From NCBI RefSeq assembly GCF_000317025.1, contig NC_019689.1, positions 4,108,024 to 4,172,023 of the forward strand: 64,000 nt of DNA, given 5' to 3'. The notes under the pieces are model-generated. The model ran no database searches and had not been told where the DNA came from. It was given only the letters and a program-made list of their open reading frames with translations. The stretch's first letter is position 1, and each line of letters opens with the position of its first letter. The DNA comes from Pleurocapsa sp. PCC 7327. GTDB taxonomy: Bacteria; Cyanobacteriota; Cyanobacteriia; Cyanobacteriales; Microcystaceae. A program made the position numbers and the translations under genes. This document shows positions 18,755 through 27,800 of the stretch, piece by piece.

Positions 18755-19948
18755 CTATAATGGATAGTCCAACGCTGCGGTCAACTCCTCCATAATTCCC
18801 TCGATCGCCACTTCAATCCGCCGCCAATCGGGAATAAAAGGCGAACCAAAAGGATAATGATGAAAATCCTCAAAAGCATTGTCGAGGGCGTGGGCAAAAG
18901 TTTCTACTGCCGTCAGTTCGTTATGTAGATCGTATTGTTCGAGATCGTGCATCTCGGCAAATGCCTCGTATACTCCCACGACACTGCGAGCGTGAGTGAG
19001 GTAGGTGAGCTTGAGGGTGCGGAAGAATTCGTGACTGAGGACGATTCCCTGAGAAGATAATTGGGCAAAGAAAGTGCGAGCGATGTCGGCGATCATCTTT
19101 TGCAGTCCTGAGTGCGGATCCGTGCCGAGTTGTTGGTGCTTGTGGTCGTAGCGATTGGTTAACTCTACCTGGCAAATGCGAGGCACCCGAACGAGACGAT
19201 AAATTTCTGAGAGAATGCCGACTTCGATCCCCCAATCGGAAGGAAACTGCATTTCTCTGGCGATGCTGGTGAACATAGCAAATTCCCCAGCTAGGGGATA
19301 GCGAAAGTCTGCCATGTATTCCAAAAAGTCTAGGTTTCCTAGAATTACCCGCAGAGAACGCACGAAGGGAAAATAAAACAGACGTACCGCGCGACCGTAA
19401 AGGCGATCGCCGTAGCGAGCATAGAATCCTTTGGCAAACTGATAGCGTAGCTGCACGACTGCGTATAAAAGACGCACCAGAAAAGTGCGATCGTAGGTCA
19501 GGATATCAGCATCGTGAAAAGCTAGAACGGCAACTTCTCCTTTAGTCAAAATATAGCCGAGTGCAGTCCAAACCGCTCGTCCTTTGCCACGGGGACCGAG
19601 TGGAAGTAGATCGTCAATCTTTTGAATGACGGCTTGCACTTGCGGATTGTCATTCCAGAGCAAGCACCCTTTATCTTTTAGAGGAGCAACAATTTCTTTT
19701 GCCCGACGAAAATCTTCTAAATCTGCACGATCTAAACTGATATAAACTCGCCCAACGAATTGCATCTGAGTGAGTTCTTGGATGATATTAGCCATTGCAG
19801 GACTGGCTAGGTCGCTGTAGAGAGCGGGAATTAAGACTCCAACGGGAATGCGAGTCGAAGCCTGCAAGAGCCGTTCTTCCATTGCAGCTAACGTCTCTTT
19901 TTGCAAAAGCGTGAAAGTCGGAACGTAGTTTAGGTGAAAATCAGGCAT
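18755..19948 (-). CDS. gpgS: GT81-type glycosyltransferase, probable glucosyl-3-phosphoglycerate synthase
   Basis: A 397-residue GT-A glycosyltransferase. PVGVLIPALYSDL begins the nucleotide-binding fold, and FHDADILTYD holds the metal-binding acidic motif. GPRGKGRAVWTAL and the segment YPLAGEFAMFTSIAREMQFPSDWGIEVGIL match the glucosyl-3-phosphoglycerate/mannosylglycerate synthase family. Such an enzyme joins NDP-glucose to 3-phosphoglycerate, making the precursor of the compatible solute glucosylglycerate, which accumulates under salt or nitrogen stress. The matching phosphatase is not in this window. There is no signal or membrane segment. The specific acceptor is inference from the family. 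Confidence 0.75.
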   Translation of the reverse strand: MPDFHLNYVPTFTLLQKETLAAMEERLLQASTRIPVGVLIPALYSDLASPAMANIIQELTQMQFVGRVYISLDRADLEDFRRAKEIVAPLKDKGCLLWNDNPQVQAVIQKIDDLLPLGPRGKGRAVWTALGYILTKGEVAVLAFHDADILTYDRTFLVRLLYAVVQLRYQFAKGFYARYGDRLYGRAVRLFYFPFVRSLRVILGNLDFLEYMADFRYPLAGEFAMFTSIAREMQFPSDWGIEVGILSEIYRLVRVPRICQVELTNRYDHKHQQLGTDPHSGLQKMIADIARTFFAQLSSQGIVLSHEFFRTLKLTYLTHARSVVGVYEAFAEMHDLEQYDLHNELTAVETFAHALDNAFEDFHHYPFGSPFIPDWRRIEVAIEGIMEELTAALDYPL

Positions 19949-20427
19949 CTTGCTAGAGTGATAAGGTACTACGTTCGTAAAATTTTATATCTAAAATCGA
20001 ATCGCATTCAAAAAGAAAAACCGAAACCCGTTCGGCGCGCGATAGCACCTCGTTATAAATCGGTCGAGTTCCTCACAATTTCCTCAAATTTAGATTTTAT
20101 TGTTGAAAAAGTTAGTAATGGAATTATAGATTCAACAACTGCTTATGTTTTTCTTCTTCTATTCAGTATCATTTTCTGTCACACCAAGCTTTTTTTTTTC
20201 AAGTTGGCTATAGTACCCACACGAGAGAGGAAAAACCCGTAGGCATAGGCGATGTAACTTGCCGATATAATGCCTGTTCGCCATTGCTTCGATGTGCTGT
20301 CAAGCCTAATGGGCCTTGTCGTTGCGAGCATTATCAACCGAAAGAGATTTAGGATCGTCTCGCGTTTAAAAAAACTGTTTTTCAAAACTAAACTTATTTA
20401 CTCGTTTCTATCGTTATTTTTTAAGAA
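19949..20427. other. Intergenic region without a convincing gene
   Basis: About 480 bases between the GT81 gene start and the terminator of the 128-residue gene. Short frames on both strands lack start signals and consistent codon use. The segment 20250-20350 is less AT-rich than its surroundings and could be an old gene remnant, but I recognise nothing in it. Confidence 0.35.
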
Positions 20428-20458
20428 TGAAAAGCACGGGATTACGGTGCTTTTCATG
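20428..20458 (-). terminator. Terminator of the 128-residue paralogue
   Basis: An 11-bp stem ATGAAAAGCAC / GTGCTTTTCAT, nine bases from the gene's stop codon. Its core AAAAGCACGGGATT is shared with the terminator of the neighbouring paralogue. Confidence 0.7.
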
Positions 20459-20466
20459 CTCGGAGC

Positions 20467-20853
20467 TTATTTTTTCAGTTCTCGAGCCATTTTGCGGAAC
20501 ATGTCCATGCTATTATCGCTAGAGCGACGTTCTGGTTGAGCTTGAGTCGCTTGAGTTGCTGGTGTCGTTCCATTGCTACTAGGAGCAACCGGAGCAGATC
20601 CGTTCCCCATAATTTTGGCTTTTTCCAAAGAGGAGATCTGCTCAATTGATTCTCCTCCTTGAGAGCTAAGCGTTTTTGGAAAAGTTCTTTTAATAACTTT
20701 CGCCTTACGCATAAACTCGACATTGCCAAGACTTTTAGCGTCGTCTGAATCGAGGAAGAAGGCTTCGCTTTTTTGAGTTGACTGTCGATCTGTTGCTGAT
20801 ATTTCGTCTACATATTTGGCTTTATTGCCAAATAATCCAAAGAATCCTGCCAT
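20467..20853 (-). CDS. Small acidic-basic protein, first of two tandem paralogues
   Basis: A 128-residue soluble protein. Its N-terminus MAGFFGLFGNKAKYVDEIS and C-terminus NSMDMFRKMARELKK are near-identical to those of the next gene upstream (20986-21264). A shared central phrase is AFFLDSDDAKSLGNVEFMRKAKVIKRTFPKT. Between the conserved ends lies a 50-residue Ser/Pro/Thr/Gln-rich linker that the paralogue lacks. A short amphipathic N-terminal helix and a basic C-terminal helix suggest binding to a membrane or a partner protein. No function is known to me. It has its own terminator. Confidence 0.7.
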   Translation of the reverse strand: MAGFFGLFGNKAKYVDEISATDRQSTQKSEAFFLDSDDAKSLGNVEFMRKAKVIKRTFPKTLSSQGGESIEQISSLEKAKIMGNGSAPVAPSSNGTTPATQATQAQPERRSSDNSMDMFRKMARELKK

Positions 20854-20934
20854 TTACGGTTGCACTCCCAATATTTTGTTAATTTATGTTGAATATTATA
20901 AAGAATTATGACTTAAAATTTTCTAATAATTAAA

Positions 20935-20959
20935 AAAAGCACGGGATTCCCGTGCTTTT
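20935..20959 (-). terminator. Terminator of the 92-residue paralogue
   Basis: A perfect 11-bp stem AAAAGCACGGG / CCCGTGCTTTT with a three-base loop, followed on the minus strand by a T-run. Its sequence resembles the terminator at 20428, as if gene and terminator had been duplicated together. Confidence 0.85.
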
Positions 20960-20985
20960 CTAAGGAATAGTACTAGCGATCGCAG

Positions 20986-21264
20986 CTATTTGTTCAATTC
21001 GCGAGCCATCTTGCGGAACATATCCATGTTGCTGTCAGCAGAGCGACGTTTGGGAATCTCGACAGAGACGCGAACGCTCGACTTAGATTCAAAAGGTTTG
21101 CGATCGATTTCTGCTTTACCCGTGGACTTGACTTTGCCAAGACTTTTGGCATCCTCTGGATCGAGGAAAAAGGGTCTACCTTCTTGAGATGGCTGGCGAT
21201 CTTCTTCGGTTACTTCATCGAGATATTTAGCTTTCTTCCCAAACCAATCAAAAAATCCTGCCAT
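20986..21264 (-). CDS. Small protein, second of two tandem paralogues
   Basis: A 92-residue protein built like its downstream neighbour without the Ser/Pro-rich linker: MAGFFDWFGKKAKYLDEV at the start, PFFLDPEDAKSLGKV in the middle and DSNMDMFRKMARELNK at the end. The conserved ends and variable centre suggest two short interaction helices on a flexible tether. Both genes point the same way, each with an intergenic leader and terminator, so they look like a tandem duplication with separate transcription units. Function is unknown. Confidence 0.7.
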   Translation of the reverse strand: MAGFFDWFGKKAKYLDEVTEEDRQPSQEGRPFFLDPEDAKSLGKVKSTGKAEIDRKPFESKSSVRVSVEIPKRRSADSNMDMFRKMARELNK

Positions 21265-21400
21265 TGCTCTTGCACTCCCAATCTCGTAAATACCTTGCGT
21301 TATTTATTATAAAAACTTATATAGATAGATAAGCAAAGTTGTTATTTTTCCCAGAAATGCAAGAAAATATTTGAAATCAGGCAAAAATTTTAGGTGCTTA

Positions 21401-22078
21401 TCATAGAGATTGGGTCTGTTTGAGCGTTTCTAAATCTAACTCTAATAAGCCTTGATAGGCTCGCTCGATGACTCCCTTGCCTCTCAAAAATCCGGTATTG
21501 GCACCGGGACAGATATAGTGAAGGGTTTCGTGACTGTAGCGATCGCGCAACGCTTCTATGCTTCGTAATTGCCTATACCAGTGAAAGGTTTTCGCCGTTC
21601 TCAACGGGACGGGTTTTCCCTCGCGATCGGGCAGAAGATGCCGTCCAGAGAAAAGAACTCCTCCATGATAACTCCAGTAGAGACAAGAAGAACCGGGAGA
21701 GTGACCGGGAGTCCAAATGGCGTAGCAATTCGGAGAAAGAGAAAATTCTCGCTCGAAGCTTGTCACCTCAACTTCTGGCAATAGATAAGCTTCCTGTTCC
21801 TGGATTAATACTTCACATCCCAAAACGGCTTGCATCTGCTTAACTTTTTGACCGATACCGCCTCGATGAGTCACAAACAACCAGCGAACGCCTCCTTTTT
21901 CTCGAAGAAACCGCAAGTTCTCTTCATCAGGAGCCGGGCAATCTATCAGTATATTGCCAGCTTTTTCTACAATAAAGTAGGCACTCCCACCCAAAGTTTC
22001 TCGGTTGGGAGGAAATGCAAACAAGCTCTCTAATATGACTCGCGGGGGTTTAGTCGGTCTAGAGCCTTCTTGAGACAT
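21401..22078 (-). CDS. Metallo-beta-lactamase-fold protein with degenerate metal site
   Basis: The frame opens at 22177, but the first 33 residues overlap the divergent gene's 5' region. The third Met (22078) gives 225 residues beginning just before the conserved RVILESLFAFPPNRETLGGSA. The fold is recognisable from NILIDCPAP, LFVTHRGGIG, IWTPGHSPGSSCLYW and LFSGRHLLP. The canonical HxHxDH metal motif is replaced by HRGGIG, the aspartate after FSG is an Arg, and the last His region reads CPGANTG. Only one or two metal ligands survive, so classic hydrolase chemistry is unlikely; a ligand-binding role is possible. It is divergent from the site-2 protease gene. Confidence 0.75.
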   Translation of the reverse strand: MSQEGSRPTKPPRVILESLFAFPPNRETLGGSAYFIVEKAGNILIDCPAPDEENLRFLREKGGVRWLFVTHRGGIGQKVKQMQAVLGCEVLIQEQEAYLLPEVEVTSFEREFSLSPNCYAIWTPGHSPGSSCLYWSYHGGVLFSGRHLLPDREGKPVPLRTAKTFHWYRQLRSIEALRDRYSHETLHYICPGANTGFLRGKGVIERAYQGLLELDLETLKQTQSL

Positions 22079-22239
22079 TTTTGAGAGAGGATAATATGAA
22101 CTGGACATGTGGTGTTCGGGCGATTTGCTCGTATCTTTGTGGCTATGTCTGTCAATCGTCGTAAGTGCCAATCTCAACTTTCAACATCGGCAGTTTCAAA
22201 TTGTTTGATGCTCTTGTAGAAAAATTAGGCTTTCTTAAG

Positions 22240-23724
22240 ATGGAACTTTTACTGCTCCTTATTGTACTAGGCACAATCACATACTTGATTGTTAAGCGCA
22301 GTGTTGCCACTATTACACGAACACCAATTTGGTTATTCTGGCTAGTGATGATGGCGCCAGCACTAATTTGGAGCGGCTGGTGGTTAATTTTTGGACAAGA
22401 TGAGCCAATTCCAATTCTCCTAGTCATTGCTCCGTTTATTCTTTGTCCTTTGGTTTACTGGTGGTTAATTCAGATAGGCAGACCGACCTCCGAAGCCAAA
22501 GAAACTGCTCTCGAAGCGCGAGGATCTGGCGATCCAGGAATGGAGAAACCGACACAAGGATCGTCTCAAGTGCATCCGATTACGCCAAGCGAAGAAGCGA
22601 CGTTGCGCAATTGTTTTCCTTGGAGCATTTATTATCTGCAGAATATCGATTATCGCCCGCAAGCGATTCTCTGTCGAGGAAAGCTGCGATCGGTGCCAGA
22701 AGTGGCTTATAAAACGATTAAGGAAAATATTGAAAAGGCCTTTGGCGATCGCTTTTTACTCGTTTTCCAAGAAAGTTTTCAGGGTCAGCCTTTTTTTGCC
22801 TTAGTTCCTAACCCCTGGGCAAAATCTCAAGACAGATCCGAGCCAGAAAAGCTCGCTCGTCCTGTTTTTGCTTTGAGTTTGTTGTTAATTACGTTATTAA
22901 CGACGACAATGGTCGGTGCGAGGATGAGCGGTCTTCCCGCTGGAGAAATATTTTCTAGTCCCCAAGCGTTTTTTAGAGGACTGCCTTATAGTTTAGGAAT
23001 CATTGCTATCTTAGGAGTCCACGAACTGAGTCATTACTTTACAGCGGTTTATTATAAAATTCGGACTACTCTGCCTTATTTTATTCCTTTTCCCGATTTT
23101 TTGGGCACTTTTGGCGCATTTATTCAGATGCGATCGCCAGTTCCCCATCGAAAAGCTCTTTTTGACGTTGCGATCGCAGGACCGTTGGGAGGACTTGTCC
23201 TGACCGTACCTCTACTGATCTGGGGACTTTCTCTGTCCAAAATCGTTCCCGTTGCAGAAAATACTAGCTTGTTAAGCTTTCAATCTCTCGACCCAAGATT
23301 TTCTTTTCTCTTTGCAGTTTTCGGCAAATTAGCTCTGGGGAATCAATTAGTGCCAGGAACGGCAATTCATCTTCATCCTCTAGCCATTGCTGGTTATGTT
23401 GGGTTGATCGTAACGGCTCTAAATTTGATGCCAGTGGGTCAGCTGGATGGAGGACATATCGTCCATGCCATGTACGGACAGCGTACCGCAGCGATTATCG
23501 GTCAATTGACTCGACTGTTCGTGTTAGTTCTGGCATTTATCAGACATGATTTTTTGCTTTGGGCGATTATTCTGTTTTTTATGCCCGTTATCGACCAACC
23601 CGCTCTTAATGACGTAACAGAACTCGATAATAAGCGCGATTTTTTGGGTTTACTCTCTTTATTTCTGTTAATTAGCATTCTTCTCCCGTTACCGGGAATG
23701 GTGGCTGCTTGGTTGAATATATGA
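22240..23724 (+). CDS. Site-2 protease family (M50) membrane metalloprotease
   Basis: An intramembrane zinc protease resembling plant EGY1. From ATG 22240 it has 494 residues; a GTG at 22165 would add 25. Two N-terminal helices precede a soluble insert (about residues 75-200) and then the M50 core. The zinc motif HELSH is H261-E262-x-x-H265, and the third ligand lies in NLMPVGQLDGGH. About eight hydrophobic segments are visible. EGY-type proteases act in chloroplast/thylakoid development; the cyanobacterial substrate is unknown. An IS982 copy is inserted 72 bp after the stop codon, between this gene and the convergent olefin synthase. Confidence 0.9.
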   Translation: MELLLLLIVLGTITYLIVKRSVATITRTPIWLFWLVMMAPALIWSGWWLIFGQDEPIPILLVIAPFILCPLVYWWLIQIGRPTSEAKETALEARGSGDPGMEKPTQGSSQVHPITPSEEATLRNCFPWSIYYLQNIDYRPQAILCRGKLRSVPEVAYKTIKENIEKAFGDRFLLVFQESFQGQPFFALVPNPWAKSQDRSEPEKLARPVFALSLLLITLLTTTMVGARMSGLPAGEIFSSPQAFFRGLPYSLGIIAILGVHELSHYFTAVYYKIRTTLPYFIPFPDFLGTFGAFIQMRSPVPHRKALFDVAIAGPLGGLVLTVPLLIWGLSLSKIVPVAENTSLLSFQSLDPRFSFLFAVFGKLALGNQLVPGTAIHLHPLAIAGYVGLIVTALNLMPVGQLDGGHIVHAMYGQRTAAIIGQLTRLFVLVLAFIRHDFLLWAIILFFMPVIDQPALNDVTELDNKRDFLGLLSLFLLISILLPLPGMVAAWLNI

Positions 23725-23796
23725 CATCCTCCCGTCTCGTAAATGCAGACAAGGGTCATCTGTCATGAGTCATTGGTCATTGGTACAAGTAACAAA

Positions 23797-24806
23797 ACGT
23801 GAGTTCGATAAGGTTAAAAGACGGCAGGAGGAAGGGCTGGTAAGCCTGAGGGTTCTAAATCGAGAGAAGGTTTTTTGGGTAGGTAAGTGTAAGCTATCAA
23901 TCCAGCTAAGAGATTGACTAGAAAATTCCAAACACTTCGGTGTCTCGAATGCTCGATTTGAGAAATGTTCTTGAGTTGGTCATTGACGGTTTCAATCAAG
24001 GCTCGTTTACGCAACAAAATTTTGTCGATTAACCGCACTAACTGCTGTTTCATCTTTTTCTTGCGTCGTGTAATCAGTTCGAGTCCTCGCTGGTAAAGTT
24101 GCTCAAATAGCTCTTGAGAAATATAACCGCGATCGCCAAATAACTTACCAATCAGATCTTGAGTTAAGTCAGGTACAGGCTTACGGTCGTCAGTATTACC
24201 TGGGGTTAACTTAAAAGCCAGCAACTCGCCTCGTTGGTTAATAATTAGGTGCAGCTTAAACCCATAGTGCCAACCGACAGAGTTTTTGCCCCAGCCCACC
24301 AAACCTTCAAACACACGATGGCTCTTGGAACGGCAAGGATGACATACCTCGATTGGGGTCGAATCAATGAATGAAATGCCAGTTACTTCTCCTCGACGGG
24401 TCTGTACAAAGTAGCACAACAGCATCAACGACCAAGGCATCAATTCCACAAAACGAGTATAACTGACCAGATGAGGAAAAGCTTTGCGCCAGCCCGGTAG
24501 AACTTGTCGTAGGTAAAATTCTTTGAAGGTACGATAGCCAGAGCCATGAAAAGCAATCACAATCGTCATTACTTCACTCAAGCTTAAACGAGAGCGACAC
24601 AATCGTTCCCCACTCTGAGCCGTCAATAGAGGGATTGAAAGCCAATGTCGTTCAAAAGTTTGATAGAAGTCGTCTACCTCACAAAATATTTGAGTAATAT
24701 CGAGACGAGATACAATATCTGTCATAGCTGAGATGTCTATAGAGTAAGCATTTTGAGTTTACATCTCAGCTTTTCTTTTGCCTAGATTTTTCCGTCGAAC
24801 TCACGT
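23797..24806. mobile_element. Complete IS982-family insertion sequence
   Basis: A 1,010-bp element bounded by terminal inverted repeats ACGTGAGTTCGA (23797-23808) and TCGAACTCACGT (24795-24806). It is flanked by a perfect 7-bp target duplication TAACAAA at 23790-23796 and 24807-24813. It carries one intact transposase gene. Matching ends, an intact reading frame and an exact target duplication indicate a recent insertion. It landed in the short convergent gap between the site-2 protease and olefin synthase genes and interrupts neither. Confidence 0.93.
23814..24725 (-). CDS. IS982-family transposase
   Basis: A 303-residue DDE transposase. The N-terminus DITQIFCEVDDFYQTF and the signature segment GWHYGFKLHLIINQRGELLAFKLTPGN are typical of IS982. 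The catalytic acids are probably the Asp in FIDSTPIEV, the Asp in FGDRGYIS and the Glu in ALIETVNDQLK. The frame is uninterrupted, so the element may be active. It begins 70 bp inside the right end and stops 17 bp from the left end, the usual arrangement. Confidence 0.93.
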   Translation of the reverse strand: MTDIVSRLDITQIFCEVDDFYQTFERHWLSIPLLTAQSGERLCRSRLSLSEVMTIVIAFHGSGYRTFKEFYLRQVLPGWRKAFPHLVSYTRFVELMPWSLMLLCYFVQTRRGEVTGISFIDSTPIEVCHPCRSKSHRVFEGLVGWGKNSVGWHYGFKLHLIINQRGELLAFKLTPGNTDDRKPVPDLTQDLIGKLFGDRGYISQELFEQLYQRGLELITRRKKKMKQQLVRLIDKILLRKRALIETVNDQLKNISQIEHSRHRSVWNFLVNLLAGLIAYTYLPKKPSLDLEPSGLPALPPAVF

Positions 24807-24850
24807 TAACAAAGGACATTTTGGTTTAGATTGGTTTTAACTATTGATAA

Positions 24851-27800
24851 TTAACAAAAATACTCACCATCAATAATTTTAGCCAAAGCGATCGCGGCTT
24901 CTAAATGTAAATTATGCCCTCCAGAAACGATAATTCGCGTTGCAGAAGGCATGGCTTTTTGTTGTTCGGCTAAGTCTTCAGGACGATTAAAATCGCTCCT
25001 ATCGCCATAAACAAGCGTAATGGGCGCTTTAAGCTGTCGTAGAAGTCCGAGATATTTAGCGCGATCGATTCCATTGAAACCGATACCCGTGCGGGTACGC
25101 AACAGAGGATCCCATCGCCAGCGCACGCCGTCTTGGTGGGGTTCGGTAATGCGTTCGGCAAGTTGCATCGCCAATGACTCTGATAGGGTTGGAGTAGTTA
25201 GACGCAAGCGTTCGGCAGCAGTAGCAACGTCGGGAAAAATTGTATGTTCTCGAGGAGAGGCAAGATAGTCCAAATGAGTCGTTAGCTGTTCGACGGCATC
25301 GTTGTCTTGGACTTCTGTTGGCAGTACGGTTTCTACCAGAATTAGGTTTTTGACCTTTTCAGTTCTGATGCTAGCGAACATTGCAGCCATAACCGAACCC
25401 AGAGAATGTCCAACCAGAGTAAAGGGTTTGTCGGTTAGTTGCTCTGCAATAGCATCGATATCTGCCAAGAAGTCTAGTAAATTATATGACCCTCCTTGAC
25501 CGACGCGATCGGAACGCCCATGCCCTCGTAAATCTGGTGCAACGACGCGATATCCTCTTTCTGCAAGGCGAACTGCGACTTCATGCCAAGCGGCACCTTG
25601 TTCCAGGATACCGTGGAGGCAAAGAATTAGAGGGTTGTTTTTCTCTCCCCAACTACAAAGACATAGATTTAGTCCTCGGATGTTTACATAATTTTCACTC
25701 ATCAGAGAGAGGGAAAAGGGGAGATGGGGAGACTTTTGACTCGAGACTTCTAACTCCTCTTCATTTGGTAATTCATAGTCCAGGGATAGGGCAATATGAC
25801 GAGTTGTTTCTCCCAGTTTATGGGGAAGTTTGATGTCTCTCCAAGCGTCTGCTAGGGTGGGATCGATTTGATTTCGTTTGAGGAAATTGGGATCGCCAAC
25901 AGACATTGATTTGTTGTAGACTCCATCTATCATCCGCTGTCCTTCATAGGGGTTTAATAGCGAGGATTCAAAAGGAATTTCCAGAAATTCGCATAACTTT
26001 TCTGTAACTTTAGCCGGTTCTTTTACCAAGTCTTCGTAACGGATTAGGTGAGTGCGATCGCGAGCGATTTTCTCAAAGAAATCGAGAATATTTTGGTTAC
26101 TTTTTGTCCAAATTTCTTCAGCTAATTCATAGGGATTTTCTTTGCCAGAACCGACTAATTTATCCATCCGCATTCGGCAGAATGACTCAATTACTGAATA
26201 AGGATGGCGTACTAAATGAATGTATTTTGCTCCTGTAAATAGAGCTTCTGCTCTTTCTAATGTTTCTCGATGAAAAGCATAAGTTGGCGATTTATCGACT
26301 AACAGGCGTTTGCCTGCTAGTTCTTGAAGCATGGCATAAACTTCATAGATAGAGTTATTTTGCTTGACTAAATTGGCAACTAAATTTTGGGCTTCTTGGG
26401 CATCAATTCCTTTTAATTCCATGAAAGCGCGCGGCAACCCTTCGCCTAAATGAGATAACGCCAGTTCTTTCTCTCGTTGCGCGATCGTATCGAATGGCAG
26501 TAAATGTAATTCAGGCGGAGAACATAAATCTGGGTGTCCTGCGAGCATTACCCTCAATAAAGTAGAACCCGCACGAGGACTGGAAAGAACAAACGCAATT
26601 TTTGGAAGTTTTTTGTCAATTTTTAGTGGCTTTGTGTTAGTCGTTAGTAGTTGGTTGTTGGTGATTGGGTTACTAATAACTGACGACTGATGACTAACTG
26701 CTAAAGATTGACTATTTCCATAGCTTTTTTCAAATTCAGAGGCTAGATATTTGGCTAGGGCATCAATTCTGGGACGCTCATAAAATTCTCTGGGATATAA
26801 CATTAACTGAAGATCGCTTTTAAGCTGATTAATTGCCTCCATAACCATCAGAGAATCCATGCCCAAATCTAGCAAACTTTCCCTAGGAGAGATTGACTTT
26901 CCATTCAACTGCATTATTTGCGAAATGGAAATTTGTAAATAAGAAATTAAATATTTCTCTCGCTGAATGGGATCTAGATTCAACAGTTGTTCAAAAATAG
27001 GTATTTGTTGTTTGTTAGTTGTCAGTTTTTCTGGATTTGCGAGCGACAAATTATTGACTATCTCTTGAAAATAGGAAGATTGAATTAAGTAAGGAAATTG
27101 TTGACTCAATTCTTTCCAGTTTATAGAAATTACTCCAATTTGAGTCATATTCTCTGAAAGTATTTGAGGTAAAAATGCTAAAATTTCTTCTATTTTAATA
27201 AGATTAAGTCCTTTGACAGCTAATCGTTTTGTTGTTGCCATTCCATCTGACAAAGAACCCAAATTGATACTTAAAGCAGGAAGTTTTTGAGCTTTTCTGT
27301 AGTGCGCGATCGCATCTAAAAATGCATTAGCAGCTGCATAATTTCCTTGCCCAGGCGAACCTAATAAAGATGCTGCTGACGAGAACATTACGAAGAAGTC
27401 TAAAGGAATATCTTGAGTTAGTTGATGCAGATTCCAAGTTCCTCTGACTTTAGGAGCCATAACTTTATGAAAACGTTCCCAAGAAATTCCCTGAAGAATT
27501 CCATCATCTAAAACTCCTGCTGCATGAATAATTCCTTTTAGCGGTGGCAAAGATGCTTGGATTTTTTCTAATACTTTGCGAACATCTCGTTTGTTAGAAA
27601 TATCGGCTTGAGTTACTAAAATTCTAATTCCCAAACGTTCTAATTGTTGCAAAGTATGAGCAACATTTTCTAAAGGTTTATTTCGTCCAACTAATACGAG
27701 ATTTTTGGCTCCCTGTTGCACTAACCATTGGGCAACTTTTAATCCTACAGCTCCTAACCCACCAGTAATCAAATAACTGAACTCTGAATCAATTTTTGTC

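Noticed and set aside
20179-20385. A minus-strand 68-codon frame between the GT81 and paralogue genes
   Set aside because: Possible remnant (GIISASYIAYAYGFF) but with no supporting motif or start site.
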